Assembly (NCBI GenBank): GCA_030019205.1
Contig: JASEFH010000001.1
Coordinates: 62,001-126,000 of the forward strand
DNA from: Methanomicrobiales archaeon
GTDB lineage: Archaea; Halobacteriota; Methanomicrobia; Methanomicrobiales; JACTUA01
Direction: 5' to 3'
Length of the DNA: 64,000 nt
Shown one piece after another: positions 46,925-56,573 of the stretch (its first letter is position 1; every line of letters begins with the position of its first letter). Below the pieces are notes generated by a model. The model saw only the letters and a program-made list of their open reading frames with translations. It searched no databases and had not been told where the DNA came from. The translations under genes and the position numbers were made by a program.

Positions 46925-47770
46925 ATGATTAGGGAGTTCGTATACAAATACTACATCGATCCCATACGCTACGGTCAGCCCTATACTCTGGTCGATACGC
47001 TGACCTACGCGCTCCTCCTCATCGCCGCCGTCTACTTGATCCACCGCTGGTTCGAGAGGGAGGGGATCGCGGTGGATCGGGACTTCATCCTCTCCACACT
47101 CCCTTACGTCGTCCTTGGGGGGCTGCTCCGCGTCGTGCAGGACACCGGCCTGATACAGTCCGATCTCCAGTTCCTTCTGGTGACGCCGCTCATATTCTTC
47201 TCCCTCTTCGTCTTTACCGTGGGTGCGCTCTACACGGCCCGGCGGGTGCGCGCAAACGCGAGCACGGATGCCAGGCTGCGCCTCTACCGGGGGATCGGTA
47301 TCGTCGCATGTGCTTTTGTCGCGCTCGTTCTCCTCCTGTTCGGAATATCGGAGACGCTCATCGCTCTGGATGTTCTCGGGATCATTCTCGCCATCGCCTT
47401 CGGCACTACCGCCGCCGTCTGGCTATCCGTGCGGTATCTCCTGGGATGGAAGTTTGTTGCCGATCCGCTCTATATATGCCTCATCTTCGGGCACATGCTG
47501 GATGCCAGCGCGACATCCTTTGGCATCGACCTGCATCCCCTGCAGTACGTGGAGCAGCATGTGGTGGGATCGGTGCTGATCGAGTGGACCGGGACCGCGT
47601 TTGCCATGTTCCCGCTCAAACTCGCGGTTGTGGTGCCTGCACTCTATGTGCTTGAGATGTACCGCAGGGAGGGGAACTCGACCCTCTGGCACCTGGTGAT
47701 CCTGGCCATGATCGTGGTGGGTCTGGCCCCGGGCGTGAGGGACATGATGCGGATGGTGCTGTATGTTTGA
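46925..47770 (+). CDS. DUF63 family membrane protein
   Basis: Archaeal polytopic membrane protein of 281 residues with about eight transmembrane helices (for example YALLLIAAVYLIHRW and LALVFLLFG-like stretches). Family features include the N-terminal YKYYIDPIRYGQPYTLVDTL, GGLLRVVQDTGLI and GHMLDASATSFGIDLH. The ATG at 46925 is the conserved start. It overlaps the SpoIIM-family gene by eight bases, a frequent archaeal pairing, and may act with it in membrane organisation; no biochemical function is established here. Confidence 0.9.
   Translation: MIREFVYKYYIDPIRYGQPYTLVDTLTYALLLIAAVYLIHRWFEREGIAVDRDFILSTLPYVVLGGLLRVVQDTGLIQSDLQFLLVTPLIFFSLFVFTVGALYTARRVRANASTDARLRLYRGIGIVACAFVALVLLLFGISETLIALDVLGIILAIAFGTTAAVWLSVRYLLGWKFVADPLYICLIFGHMLDASATSFGIDLHPLQYVEQHVVGSVLIEWTGTAFAMFPLKLAVVVPALYVLEMYRREGNSTLWHLVILAMIVVGLAPGVRDMMRMVLYV
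46939..46950 (-). promoter_or_regulatory. TATA-like box of egsA inside the DUF63 gene
   Basis: On the complement TATTTGTATACG lies 27-38 bases before the egsA start codon, within the first codons of the DUF63 gene. The two divergent promoters are therefore interlocked. Confidence 0.45.
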
Positions 47771-48329
47771 GCTGACGTACGGCAGGGCGATTGCTGCCAC
47801 CCTGGTGATCTTCTGTATCGCCGCCCTCCTGGGTGCAGCGGCCGTCTCTATCAGTCCGGAGTCGGGAAAAGCGCTTCTCGAGGTGATGCGCGAGCAGATT
47901 GTGGGCGACGTCCTGGGCGGCGATCCCCTCATCCTCGCAGCGAAGATCTTCCTGAACAACCTTCAGGCCAGCATCCTCCTCTTTCTGGGTGGGGCATCAT
48001 TCGGACTCCTGACACTCTTCATCCTCCTCGTGAACGGCGTGGTGATAGGCGGGGTCCTGGAGCTGGTGCGGGAGCAGCAGGGCTTTCTCTTCGTAGCCGC
48101 GGCGATATTGCCGCACGGACTCTTCGAGGTGCCCTCGTTCATCATCGCCGGATCGCTCGGGCTGATGCTGGCGCATGCGCTCTACAGGGAGTGGTTCTTC
48201 GGGGAGGACGCGGCGATGCACGCGCTTGGCCTCGGCAGAAAATTCGTCACGATCGTCGTCCCCCTGCTCGCTGTCGCGTCGATGATAGAGGCCTTTATTA
48301 CGCCAGAAATCATAAATTTTGTAATTTGA
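47763..48329 (+). CDS. SpoIIM (stage II sporulation M) family membrane protein
   Basis: Membrane protein of 188 residues with five to six helices. It contains [40 protein letters not shown] and [20 protein letters not shown], the glycine-rich pattern of the SpoIIM/DUF95 family. In bacteria the family acts in membrane and wall remodelling; the archaeal role is unknown. It lies between DUF63 and proS and is translationally linked to DUF63. Confidence 0.88.
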   Translation: MFELTYGRAIAATLVIFCIAALLGAAAVSISPESGKALLEVMREQIVGDVLGGDPLILAAKIFLNNLQASILLFLGGASFGLLTLFILLVNGVVIGGVLELVREQQGFLFVAAAILPHGLFEVPSFIIAGSLGLMLAHALYREWFFGEDAAMHALGLGRKFVTIVVPLLAVASMIEAFITPEIINFVI

Positions 48330-48337
48330 GGTGTTTT

Positions 48338-49771
48338 ATGGAAGAAGAGACGGGCGCCCTCCCCCAGAAAGACGATTTCAGCAGCTGGTACAACGAGGTG
48401 CTCTGGAGGGCGGAGATCCTGGATGTGCGGTATCCGGTGAAGGGTCTGTATGTCTGGTATCCGTACGGGTTTGCGATACGGAGGCGGGTATACCACGAGC
48501 TCCGCGAACTGATGGATCGGGATCACCAGGAGGCGCTATTCCCCCTGCTGATACCCTTCCAGGAGTTCATGAAGGAGGCGGAGCACATCAAAGGGTTCGA
48601 GGACGAGGTCTACTGGGTGACGCGCGGCGGGTCGACCGAGCTGGACGTCTGCCTGGCGCTGCGTCCGACGAGCGAGACGGCGATCTACCCGATGTATGCC
48701 CTGTGGATCCGTTCGCACGCGGATCTTCCCCTGAAGCTCTATCAGGTCGTGAATACGTTCCGCTACGAGACGAAGCATACCCGCCCGCTCATCCGCGTGC
48801 GGGAGATCACATCGTTCAAGGAGGCGCATACAGTCCACGCCACATGGGAGGAGGCGGAAGAGCAGGTGAAGAGGGCGATCGATCTCTACCGGGAGTTCTA
48901 CGACCGGCTCTGCATCCCGGTCGTCGTGTCCCGCCGGCCGGATTGGGACAAATTTCCGGGTGCAGACTACACGATCGCCGTGGATACCGTCATGCCGGAC
49001 GGAAGGACGCTGCAGATCGGGACTGTCCACCACCTGGGAGATCACTTCTCGAAGACCTTCGACATCCAGTACGAAGACGCCACAGGCGACCAGAGGCATG
49101 CCTTCCAGACCTGCTACGGCATCTCCGAACGAAGCATCGCGGCTCTCATCAGCCTGCACGGAGATGATCGCGGTCTCATTCTGCCTCCGCTGATCGCACC
49201 CATCCAGGTGGTGGTGGTGCCCATCCTCATGGGGAGGCGGAGGGACGACGTGAGTGCGGCAGCGATCGAGCTTGAAGAGCAGCTCAGGCAGGGGGGTATC
49301 CGGGTGAGACGGGACACCCGCGAGATCCGCCCCGGTGCAAAGTACTATCACTGGGAGATGCGGGGAGTCCCCCTGCGGCTGGAGATCGGGCCCCGGGACC
49401 TGGACGCGGGGGTTGTAACCGCCGTGACGCGGCTGGGCAGGCGCACCTCGATTGAGCGTTCCGCCATCCTGGAAGGGGTGAACGGGATCATGACCGATCT
49501 GCAGGAAGAGATCCGGGTTCGGGCCAGAGCGCGGCTGGAGTCACGGATCTGCGTGGCGTCCGATCTGGATGGTGCGATCCAGGCGGTGAAGCAGGGCATG
49601 GTGGTGATCCACTGGTGCGGGTCTTCCGAGTGTGCAGAACTCATCGAGAAGGACGTCGATGCGAGCATTCTCGGAACAGATCTTCAGTGCCCCATAGCAG
49701 TGCCGCAGGAAGGTCCCTGTCCGGTCTGCGGGAAAGTCGGGCTGCCTGCTCTCCTCGCCCGCTCCTACTGA
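48338..49771 (+). CDS. proS: Prolyl-tRNA synthetase, archaeal type
   Basis: Class II aminoacyl-tRNA synthetase of 477 residues that charges the tRNA-Pro found in this window. The class motifs are seen in [40 protein letters not shown] and the [15 protein letters not shown] segment. The C-terminal extension has a cysteine zinc site ([26 protein letters not shown]) and ends in tyrosine, as in the archaeal/eukaryotic type. The ATG at 48338 gives the conserved N terminus. Confidence 0.96.
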   Translation: MEEETGALPQKDDFSSWYNEVLWRAEILDVRYPVKGLYVWYPYGFAIRRRVYHELRELMDRDHQEALFPLLIPFQEFMKEAEHIKGFEDEVYWVTRGGSTELDVCLALRPTSETAIYPMYALWIRSHADLPLKLYQVVNTFRYETKHTRPLIRVREITSFKEAHTVHATWEEAEEQVKRAIDLYREFYDRLCIPVVVSRRPDWDKFPGADYTIAVDTVMPDGRTLQIGTVHHLGDHFSKTFDIQYEDATGDQRHAFQTCYGISERSIAALISLHGDDRGLILPPLIAPIQVVVVPILMGRRRDDVSAAAIELEEQLRQGGIRVRRDTREIRPGAKYYHWEMRGVPLRLEIGPRDLDAGVVTAVTRLGRRTSIERSAILEGVNGIMTDLQEEIRVRARARLESRICVASDLDGAIQAVKQGMVVIHWCGSSECAELIEKDVDASILGTDLQCPIAVPQEGPCPVCGKVGLPALLARSY

Positions 49772-50470
49772 CAACCACTCTCGTATCCCCTTTTTCCGAG
49801 ATACGCGGTACGGATCGCGCTTGGCTGTCTTTCTGTCTCCTGCATCGCATATCCTGATCGTGGCGTTCGCACCAGCCACGAGCACGGGTCTGGATGCAGC
49901 GGAGGATCCATCGGAGTGCTGGCGTTCCGATCGGGTAGTCCCCCAGACATTGGAGACGACCGATCCGAAGGATCGATCGAATGCGGCGGGGACCGGGCAG
50001 CGTGCCGCCGGATCTTGCCGAACCGAAGGTATCGGACCAGGCTACGCGGGATGAAGGAATGCCAGATCCTTCCCGTATGGACCTTTCACGGCTTCGTTCC
50101 CCCGCATTCCTTCTTCAGGCCTATCTCACCAAGGGGACGAATCCCCCTTGTCTCCGATCCCGCGGTGCGAGATCCGGAATGGCAATCCTATTGGGCTGCT
50201 GCAACCCTAACGCCTGCAGGGAGAGCAGGCACCGACCTCTAGGAAGGGGTCGGAGCCGGCGTGCGGCAGGAGCCCCAATCCGGTCGCCCCATTCCATGTG
50301 CAATCCCAGCATATCCCTGTGCGTCCGGCGCCGGGCTCTGGCGGCGAGAGGTTTTCTGGCAACCCCCCCACCCGTGCGGCGTCGAAGCCATCGGGGAATG
50401 GAGGGAGGCCCTGTGACGGGCACGGTTCCCGGGGGGTCGGAGGATGCCCTCCTGCCCAACCGCCATCCTC
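49772..50470. other. Convergent spacer of 0.7 kb rich in hairpins
   Basis: No gene recognised between proS and the HNH gene. Several small perfect inverted repeats occur, including CGATCC/GGATCG at 49961-49975 and the group at 50130-50253 listed separately. Confidence 0.6.
50130..50253. repeat. Series of consecutive hairpins
   Basis: CAAGGGG at 50130-50136 pairs with CCCCTTG at 50144-50150. GCCTGC at 50212-50217 pairs with GCAGGC at 50225-50230. CCGACC at 50232-50237 pairs with GGTCGG at 50248-50253. Between the first and second, TCCGATC and GATCCGGA can pair with one bulged base. This density of perfect short stems is higher than in the coding regions. Confidence 0.5.
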
Positions 50471-50995
50471 TCAGTTCGGCTCCGATTCTTCCGGGCTGCC
50501 CTGCGGGGGATGCACGCTGCGGAGCGCATCCAGGCCCTTTCCGGACTCTTCCGTATTCTGCAGAACCGTATGCACCCGCGCGTGGCATATCCCGCACAGG
50601 GTGAGAAGGTTGCCGGGATCGTCGTTTGTCTTGTCCTGGTCGATGTGGTGGATATGCAGCGCGGTACTTCCGCCGCAGAGGGCGCAACGGGAAGCGTCGC
50701 GCTCTAGGATCGCTTTCCGGACGTTCTTCCACCCCCGGAGGGCGTACTTGTCCCAGGATCGGACGGGAAGGTCCGAGAGCGAGCAGAGCAGCTCCCCGTC
50801 CTTTCGTTCTGCATGCGGACAGCGGTAGCAGAGACGCTTGAATCGATTCGACTCGATCCGTCCGCAGCAGAGGGGATCCACGCGGGTGTCGAACGTGTCC
50901 AGTGTGAGCTGGATCTCGAGCCTGGAACCCCGGCGGTCGGCTGCCCGTCCGCCCCCGACCGCCAGCCTCCGTTTCTCGTTCAGACGTCCTGACAT
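50471..50995 (-). CDS. HNH endonuclease-domain protein
   Basis: A protein of about 174 residues. The C-terminal half is an HNH nuclease domain with zinc cysteines: RDASRCALCGGSTALHIHHI, then DQDKTNDDPGNLLTLCGICH. The N-terminal half has a further cysteine group (CCGRIE, CYRCPHAE) that may form a second zinc site. Such proteins occur as free-standing nucleases, in defence systems and in homing elements; no partner gene is present. The start is uncertain: ATG at 50995 is used, but a GTG at 51100 also gives an open frame. Base composition matches the neighbours. Confidence 0.75.
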   Translation of the reverse strand: MSGRLNEKRRLAVGGGRAADRRGSRLEIQLTLDTFDTRVDPLCCGRIESNRFKRLCYRCPHAERKDGELLCSLSDLPVRSWDKYALRGWKNVRKAILERDASRCALCGGSTALHIHHIDQDKTNDDPGNLLTLCGICHARVHTVLQNTEESGKGLDALRSVHPPQGSPEESEPN

Positions 50996-51132
50996 TCTCT
51001 GCAGTCGGGAGCTGATGTTGCCGGACGGCGCGGGAAATTTGCACAGGTTCGCATCGTTGGCAGCCGTTCGAATGCAGTCAGGTATCGTCCAGGATCGCAC
51101 TGTGTTCCGAGCGAAAACAGGTGAGAGTGCCC

Positions 51133-51588
51133 TCAGCAGTTCGGGCAGATGAAGTGAACGGTATATCCGGGGAGTGCCAGGTCCCCGATCATGACCTTTC
51201 GCCCATTATTGACAAAGATTCGGCCGCATTTTTTGCACCGCTTGGGTTTCAGCCTGTCCCACCGGGACATGGGCAGATCCAGTTCGTAGTAGCTGGTCTG
51301 CGCGTTCTTCGTGCCGTAGCCCGAGGAGTCTGCATATCCTGTCAGCAGGTCCATGATCTGGAGGGGGCTCACTCCCATGTCGTCGAACCGCTTGAACATG
51401 AAGTAGTTCAATACGATCCAGGCTAGATCGGAACGGTCCAGCCCTTCCTCGAACTCCATGCAGGCGTCTTCCTCCTCCTCAAGGGCGCAACCGCAGAGCG
51501 GGCAGCGTCCACCCACCAGCTCGTCCAGAAAGACCTCCTCCTGGCATCCGGGGCAGGTGGTGTGGCGGGCATTGATCCGTGAACTCAT
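51133..51588 (-). CDS. Double zinc-ribbon hypothetical protein
   Basis: A 151-residue protein with three CxxC groups: CPGCQEEVFLDELVGGRC with PLCG near the N terminus, CKKCGRIFVN near the C terminus and a terminal CPNC. The middle is helical (SDLAWIVLNYFMFKRFDDMG). This gives two zinc ribbons flanking a helical core. The ATG at 51588 has AGGAG nine bases upstream. No named family recognised; it looks like a conserved methanogen protein and a nucleic-acid or protein adaptor role is possible. Confidence 0.72.
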   Translation of the reverse strand: MSSRINARHTTCPGCQEEVFLDELVGGRCPLCGCALEEEEDACMEFEEGLDRSDLAWIVLNYFMFKRFDDMGVSPLQIMDLLTGYADSSGYGTKNAQTSYYELDLPMSRWDRLKPKRCKKCGRIFVNNGRKVMIGDLALPGYTVHFICPNC

Positions 51589-52054
51589 GGGCGTTTACTC
51601 CTTTTAAGAGGCTGTTCCTGCCGTATGCCTGGAGGAATCCTCTTCGTGACTACGATCGATGTTCGGTGCATCTTCAGTTCTGTGTTGTACTGGGTATCTT
51701 CATATACATATCGCATGGAGGGCGGTTATCGGGAAATACGCAAATCCCGCGCGCATTTCTGTCATGCTGCCCCCCTCGAGTCCCCTGACGCGAACGGCTT
51801 CATACGCGGCTCCGATTCGCACCAGGATTCCGTTCAAACCGCGGGAAAATCCTGCCTCTCCAGCCGATCCTACTCGATGTAGTTGGGGGTTTGTGGACTT
51901 AAAAGTATTGATTCCTGCAAATTTCCGATGATATCCGTCGAACCTGCGCTGCAGGATGCGCTCCCCCGCGGTTCCGTCCGATACGGCAAGTGTGGCAGGG
52001 CTTTGCATTTCACCCGGCAGCATTGCGCCGCTGTGCTGCCCCACTCGCTCGCGA
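51589..52054. other. Spacer between the zinc-ribbon and endonuclease V genes
   Basis: No gene recognised. The part 51610-51680 resembles, loosely, sequence in the spacers at 50095-50180 and 8085-8185 (complement). Weak AT-rich promoter sequence lies near 51600. Confidence 0.45.
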
Positions 52055-52756
52055 TCACGGCACGCATCGATCCTCTATACCCCGTATTCGAGCGCGGTTT
52101 GCCAGCTGGTGAGCCTGGCGGATAGGTTCAGGCAGCCGGTAACCCCGGGATGCTGTAAGAACCACCTTCACAGCAGATTCGAGATCGAATCTGTGCCCTA
52201 CGGACACGAAGACCGGCGCTGCCCTCTCCGACGTCCGCACTGCCATGCCAATCACGTTCCCATCTGAACGGATGGGGGACGCTGATCCGCGGGTGAGTGG
52301 AGGGTCGGAGAATCTCCCCGTAAGAATGCGTTTGGCCACACCGATACTCGGCGTATCCAGCAGGACTCCCATGTGGCTTGCGATACCGAATCCTCGGGGA
52401 TGCGCCACGCCGTGACCATCGAACAGGACGACATCCGGTGCCTCTTCCAGCTGCGAGAAAGCCTCGAGGAGGATGGGAACCTCGCGGAATGCGAGCAGAC
52501 CGGGAATGTAGGGGAAGCGGATCCCGGAAGCAGCGCACACTCCGTTCTGGAACTCGATCTGCGGATAGGTGAAGGTGACGACCGCTGCATAACCCGTACC
52601 GCCATCTCGGGCGTAGGAGACATCCGCTCCCGCGATACTGCGAATCGTACCAGGATCCACGGCATCTCCGATCCGCACACGCTCTTTCAGCTGCAGCTGC
52701 AGGGCAATCGCCTCGTCCCGCGTATCGATATCGGGAATCCTGAGAACGGGCTCCAT
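52055..52756 (-). CDS. nfi: Endonuclease V
   Basis: DNA repair enzyme that nicks one base 3' to deaminated adenine (hypoxanthine). The 233-residue protein has the catalytic aspartate in SIAGADVSYARDG, the FPYIPGLLAFREVPILLEAF wedge region and the second acid in VVLFDGHGVAHPRGFGIASH, plus the SIGVAKRILTG motif. The ATG at 52756 gives a normal N terminus. It stands alone. Confidence 0.94.
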   Translation of the reverse strand: MEPVLRIPDIDTRDEAIALQLQLKERVRIGDAVDPGTIRSIAGADVSYARDGGTGYAAVVTFTYPQIEFQNGVCAASGIRFPYIPGLLAFREVPILLEAFSQLEEAPDVVLFDGHGVAHPRGFGIASHMGVLLDTPSIGVAKRILTGRFSDPPLTRGSASPIRSDGNVIGMAVRTSERAAPVFVSVGHRFDLESAVKVVLTASRGYRLPEPIRQAHQLANRARIRGIEDRCVP

Positions 52757-53353
52757 TCGTTCCCCCTCAATCCATCAGGGCATCCCCATGCTGGACAACC
52801 CCGTGTTCTGGCCTTCACCCGCAGGAATCCCGACTCCGGTTCCTCGCGGCGAATCTTTCGCGGTGCACCGCGCCCCTTCCCTCTCGCCCGGAGCGACCAT
52901 CATCCATCCGGCTTGTCCGCTCCTTGCAGCTGCTGCATCCATGGTTCATGCATTCCCGGTATCCGGTCGCCTCCCCGGTGGAGCGGGGCTGCAGCAAGGG
53001 GATGCGTAGACACCCCTCCCCGGGGCATCGCGCTGCGGCGAGGGGCATCCCCCTCTCCCTCATGATCCCGCTTCGCCATCCGGTGCGGCGCGGCAGGAGT
53101 CCTGGATCTGGAATGGCTGTCGCCCCTGGTGGGGCACGCCGCTCCCGAGCCAAGCGGACGGGCCTCATGCCGAAAACGGCGGCAAGACTATGTGAGAGAG
53201 GAGTTGATGAAAAACGTCGGGATACGACGCGAAAGAAGCCTCTGACGCAGTTCGGATGAGCAGACGGACCGACAGGCGAAGCGGAGAAGGCAGCGCAGGA
53301 AGGCTGTCTTCCGCAGGCGTTCTCCCCCATGGACGATCGGACGATCGACAGTA
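52757..53353. other. Spacer between endonuclease V and ferritin genes
   Basis: No gene recognised. It includes a perfect 14-base palindrome CGCGGTGCACCGCG at 52859-52872, whose core GGTGCACC matches the half-sites of the glutamate synthase operator. Confidence 0.5.
52859..52872. repeat. 14-base palindrome with GGTGCACC core
   Basis: CGCGGTGCACCGCG is fully self-complementary and lies about 100 bases upstream of the endonuclease V start. It may be a second site for the GTGCAC-binding regulator or chance in GC-rich DNA. Confidence 0.5.
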
Positions 53354-53842
53354 TCAGGCGCGCTCTGCCAGTTGGGCATCCAGCATGAGGAGCAGCCCCT
53401 TCTCCTCGCCGATCATCTTGAGCCGGTCGACGATATCGCTGGCGCTCGCCTCTTCTTCCACCTGTTCGTCCACGAACCAGCGGACCATGTTGGCTGTCGC
53501 ATGATCCTTCTCCCGGATTGCCAGATCCATCAGATCGTAAATCCAGTTCGTCACTTTCTGCTCGTGCTTGTGAACCTCCTCGAAGACTTCGAGGGGAGTA
53601 CTCCATACCTGTCTCGGCGCCTCGATCGGCATGAGGGAGATCTTGCCGCCGCGGGATATGACATGATCGAAGATCTTCATCGCATGTTCACGCTCTTCCA
53701 GTGCCTGGGTGCGCATCCATTTCGCCATGCCCCTGTAGGACGTGGACTCGAAATAGGCCGACATGGAGAGATAAAGATAGGCGGAGTAGAGCTCGCGATT
53801 GATCTGCTTGTTCAACGCCTCCTGTACGCTCTCAGCAATCAA
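53354..53842 (-). CDS. Ferritin
   Basis: Iron-storage four-helix protein of 162 residues. The start is placed at the TTG at 53842 because GGAGG lies seven bases upstream and the product then begins as other ferritins do, followed by EALNKQINRELYSAYLYLSM. Ferroxidase residues are visible in QINRELYSAYLYLSM, ALEEREHAMKIFDHV and VEEEASASDIVDRL. It would protect the iron-rich methanogen from free iron and oxygen. A TATA box lies at 53891-53900. Confidence 0.94.
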   Translation of the reverse strand: MIAESVQEALNKQINRELYSAYLYLSMSAYFESTSYRGMAKWMRTQALEEREHAMKIFDHVISRGGKISLMPIEAPRQVWSTPLEVFEEVHKHEQKVTNWIYDLMDLAIREKDHATANMVRWFVDEQVEEEASASDIVDRLKMIGEEKGLLLMLDAQLAERA

Positions 53843-53890
53843 AGAAAAACCTCCTCGTGCATTTACCGGTTCCCCCTTCCTGTCAGTATG

Positions 53891-53900
53891 GAATATAAAT
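53891..53900 (-). promoter_or_regulatory. TATA box of the ferritin gene
   Basis: On the complement ATTTATATTC lies 49-58 bases before the TTG start, implying a leader of about 25 bases that carries the strong GGAGG site. It is one of the leadered genes in this window. Confidence 0.6.
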
Positions 53901-53976
53901 GTTGTCCAGACCGCAGGAGGGGACACTTCCCATCATTTTACGGGTCCGGCGGATCACGCCTCCCGTCCCGATCCCT

Positions 53977-54825
53977 TCAGACCGCACGCGATAGAATCCT
54001 GCGTATCTTCTCAACCCGATCGATCGTCCCTCCCCCGGGCCGGAGGAGACGCTCCTCGAATGTGGGGAGAGCAGCCTGATAGAATGTCCCGAGGGCGATC
54101 GGTGCGTCGGCGTTGTAATCCCACTCTCGAACCTTCTGCCATGCCTGGCTGTAACTCCCGGGGTCGTGATCGGTGAGATCGTAGACGTGCCGATCGTAGT
54201 AGTCATGGATATCGTAATACGTGGCGCAGACCTGCAGTACATCCACGAGGGAGAAACCCCTGTGCCGTATCGCCTGCTTGAAGAGCTCCTTGAGTTGCTG
54301 TAGCTTCTTCGTATATCCCCGCGCGATGTAAGTTCCGCCGCTCGCCAGCACCAGCTCCAGAGGGTTGAGAGGCTTCTCAATCGTGCCGCGCGGTGTAGAA
54401 CGGCCCTTGAACCCCTCGGGCGACGTGGGCGTGTACTGCCCTGTCGTCAACCCGTACACCCGATTGTTATGGACGATCACCGTGATGTCCAGATTCCTCT
54501 TGGCAACGAAGAGAAGGTGATCCAACCCTTCCGCATACGCGTCTCCATCACCGGAGAAACAGATCACATGGAGGTCCGGGTTGGCGATCTTGATACCCGA
54601 AGCCACGGGAATGGGTCTTCCGTGAATCGCGTAGAAACTGTTGATGTCAAGATAGTCTACAAGTTTCCCGTGGCATCCGATTCCGGCGACGAGCACCACA
54701 TTCTCGAAGGCCAGACCCTCTCTGTTCAGCTCCAGCAGCGCCGATTTCATCATATGCTGGATGGAGAAGTTGCCGCATCCCGGGCACCAGGTGTTTTCGG
54801 CTGCCGTAATCAACTGCCGTGTCAT
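53977..54825 (-). CDS. 2-oxoacid:ferredoxin oxidoreductase beta subunit
   Basis: Thiamine-diphosphate-binding subunit of 282 residues. The N terminus has NTWCPGCGNFSIQHMMKSAL with cluster cysteines, then VLVAGIGCHGKLVDYLDINS, VICFSGDGDAYAEGLDHLLF (thiamine site) and VIVHNNRVYGLTTGQYTPTS, the lysine/threonine region typical of 2-oxoacid enzymes. It overlaps the alpha subunit gene by four bases. The substrate may be 2-oxoglutarate or a mixture of 2-oxoacids; a methanogen uses the former in its incomplete reductive citric acid route. Confidence 0.92.
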   Translation of the reverse strand: MTRQLITAAENTWCPGCGNFSIQHMMKSALLELNREGLAFENVVLVAGIGCHGKLVDYLDINSFYAIHGRPIPVASGIKIANPDLHVICFSGDGDAYAEGLDHLLFVAKRNLDITVIVHNNRVYGLTTGQYTPTSPEGFKGRSTPRGTIEKPLNPLELVLASGGTYIARGYTKKLQQLKELFKQAIRHRGFSLVDVLQVCATYYDIHDYYDRHVYDLTDHDPGSYSQAWQKVREWDYNADAPIALGTFYQAALPTFEERLLRPGGGTIDRVEKIRRILSRAV

Positions 54826-56483
54826 GCCAGCACCTCATGCAACCGGGCGAGCAGTTCGTCCAGGGAGAATGGCCTGCCGTCGTACTTGAGGATCTCCGCA
54901 TCGGTACGGAATCCGAACCTTCGGATGAGCAGGCTCAGCTGCGAGGTGACATTGTTCTCCACGGCGATCAGTCTCTCCACCCCCTCGACCGAGCGCCGGA
55001 ACGGCTCGGCGGGAAACGGCATGAGGACAACCGGCTGGACCATGCGTATCCCGAGCGTTTCCGCGGCTTCGCGGCAGACTCCGCTGTTGGAACCCCAGCA
55101 GAGAAGGGCTGTGGCGGATTCCTGGTCTCCCTGCACTTTCACCTGTTCGTACGTCCGAAGATCCGCTGCGAGGCTCTCTTCCTTGCGCAGGAACTTCTCC
55201 TGCATCCGTCGGACCATCTCCTCGTTTTCGGTGGTGATCCCTCCCGGATCGTGGAAGTAACTGTTCACCTTGATGGTCTGCCCCTTCTCCGGCGCAAATG
55301 CCAGAGGCGAGACTCCGGATGCCGTTATCGCGTAGCGGTTATAGGGCCCCTGCCGATCCCAGAGAGGGGGCTCTTCAGGGTTCACTTGGGGGACCAGCTC
55401 GGAGTCGAATGTATATATGCCCTCGGCAAGGTGCTTGTCGGTGAGCACGAATGCCGGCACCTGGAACTTCCAAGCCATGTTCAGGGCCACGCCGCCCCAG
55501 AAATAGGCCTCGTCTGCATCTCCGGGTGCAACGATGAATCTGGGAAATTCCCCCTGGCCGGCGTGCATGACGAAGAAGAGGTCGCCCTGCGCCGTGTAGG
55601 TGGGAAGGCCCGTGCTCGGTCCTGTCCGCTGGCCCATCACGATCACGATGGGAAGTTCCGCCTGCCCGGCCAGGGATAGCCCCTCTGTCATCAGGCAAAA
55701 ACCACCCCCCGAGGTCCCAACGGCCACCCGCTCCCCCATGTAGGAGCAGCCGAGCGCCATCAGCATGACCGCAATCTCGTTCTCGGGGTGCACAACCTTC
55801 AGTGCGAACTCGTCTGCCACCGCGGCAAGGTAGGTGAGGAGGCTGGTGCTCGGGGTCATCGGGTAGGCAATATAGGCGGAGAGACCGCTCTTCAGGAATC
55901 CCAGGGCGATGGCCTCGTTGCCGGAGATCATGGGAAGGCCTGCCCCATTTTTTATCGCCAGGGGTGCTGCGCTCCGGGAGGCATCGTAGCCTCTCCTAGC
56001 CATGGCGAGATTGATCTCGAGACTCTTCGGGATCGTCCTCCTGAACAGGTCCTCCAGGATCTTCCAGGGAATGCCTGCAGCCCGCGAGAACGCCCCGATA
56101 ATTCCAGAGTTCCGGGTTATGGGAGGTGCATTCTCCTCCTTCACCATGTGAAAGAGATCGATCCCGATTCCGTCCTTTGGCAGGGTTTTTACAGCGTTGG
56201 AGTCGTAGATGATCGTCGTCGTCTCCTTGATGCGGCGCCTGTGCAGGTCGATGCAGTCCTGGTTGAGGGCCAGAAGATAGTCGACCCGGTCGCGGTGACA
56301 TGATATTCGACGATCTGCACCCCGAACGATGGCAAAATTATGTCCGCCCCGGATGAGGGACGGGTAATCGTAGTACATATAGGGATGGTAGCCGAGCTGG
56401 TTCAGGAGGCGAGCGATGCTGAGGCCTGCGAGGTTGATCCCTTCACCTGCCCGTCCGCCGATGAGGATCGACACGTCCTGCAT
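54822..56483 (-). CDS. 2-oxoacid:ferredoxin oxidoreductase, fused gamma-alpha subunit
   Basis: A 553-residue fusion. Residues 1-180 form the gamma domain (SILIGGRAGEGINLAGLSIA, IRGGHNFAIVR) and the rest is the alpha pyrimidine-binding domain with GNEAIALGFLKSGLSAYIAY, PMTPSTS, GTSGGGFCLMTEGLSLAGQA and GQRTGPSTGLPTYTAQGDLF. This gamma-alpha fusion with a separate beta subunit is the two-subunit form; no delta ferredoxin subunit is encoded beside it, so electrons pass from beta to free ferredoxin. The GPSTGLPT loop is typical of 2-oxoglutarate and broad 2-oxoacid types. Confidence 0.93.
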   Translation of the reverse strand: MQDVSILIGGRAGEGINLAGLSIARLLNQLGYHPYMYYDYPSLIRGGHNFAIVRGADRRISCHRDRVDYLLALNQDCIDLHRRRIKETTTIIYDSNAVKTLPKDGIGIDLFHMVKEENAPPITRNSGIIGAFSRAAGIPWKILEDLFRRTIPKSLEINLAMARRGYDASRSAAPLAIKNGAGLPMISGNEAIALGFLKSGLSAYIAYPMTPSTSLLTYLAAVADEFALKVVHPENEIAVMLMALGCSYMGERVAVGTSGGGFCLMTEGLSLAGQAELPIVIVMGQRTGPSTGLPTYTAQGDLFFVMHAGQGEFPRFIVAPGDADEAYFWGGVALNMAWKFQVPAFVLTDKHLAEGIYTFDSELVPQVNPEEPPLWDRQGPYNRYAITASGVSPLAFAPEKGQTIKVNSYFHDPGGITTENEEMVRRMQEKFLRKEESLAADLRTYEQVKVQGDQESATALLCWGSNSGVCREAAETLGIRMVQPVVLMPFPAEPFRRSVEGVERLIAVENNVTSQLSLLIRRFGFRTDAEILKYDGRPFSLDELLARLHEVLA

Positions 56484-56508
56484 GGTATCTCACGGGAATG
56501 GGCGCGGC

Positions 56509-56518
56509 GATATATATA
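56509..56518 (-). promoter_or_regulatory. TATA box of the 2-oxoacid oxidoreductase operon
   Basis: On the complement GTATATATATCG lies 25-36 bases before the ATG at 56483, suggesting a leaderless message. Confidence 0.6.
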
Positions 56519-56573
56519 CGTCTCGGTATCTCCTCCGTACGAGAGCTCCCGTCCCCATGGCCCCTCCTATCAG

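Noticed and set aside
44804-47770. A 988-codon plus-strand open frame
   Set aside because: Only the last 281 codons (from 46925) are a real DUF63 protein; the rest is antisense to UPF0179 and egsA or in another frame of the ADP-ribosylglycohydrolase, kept open by high GC.
50471-51588. HNH and zinc-ribbon genes as a defence system
   Set aside because: No helicase, methyltransferase or other effector gene lies beside them, and base composition does not differ from the neighbours.
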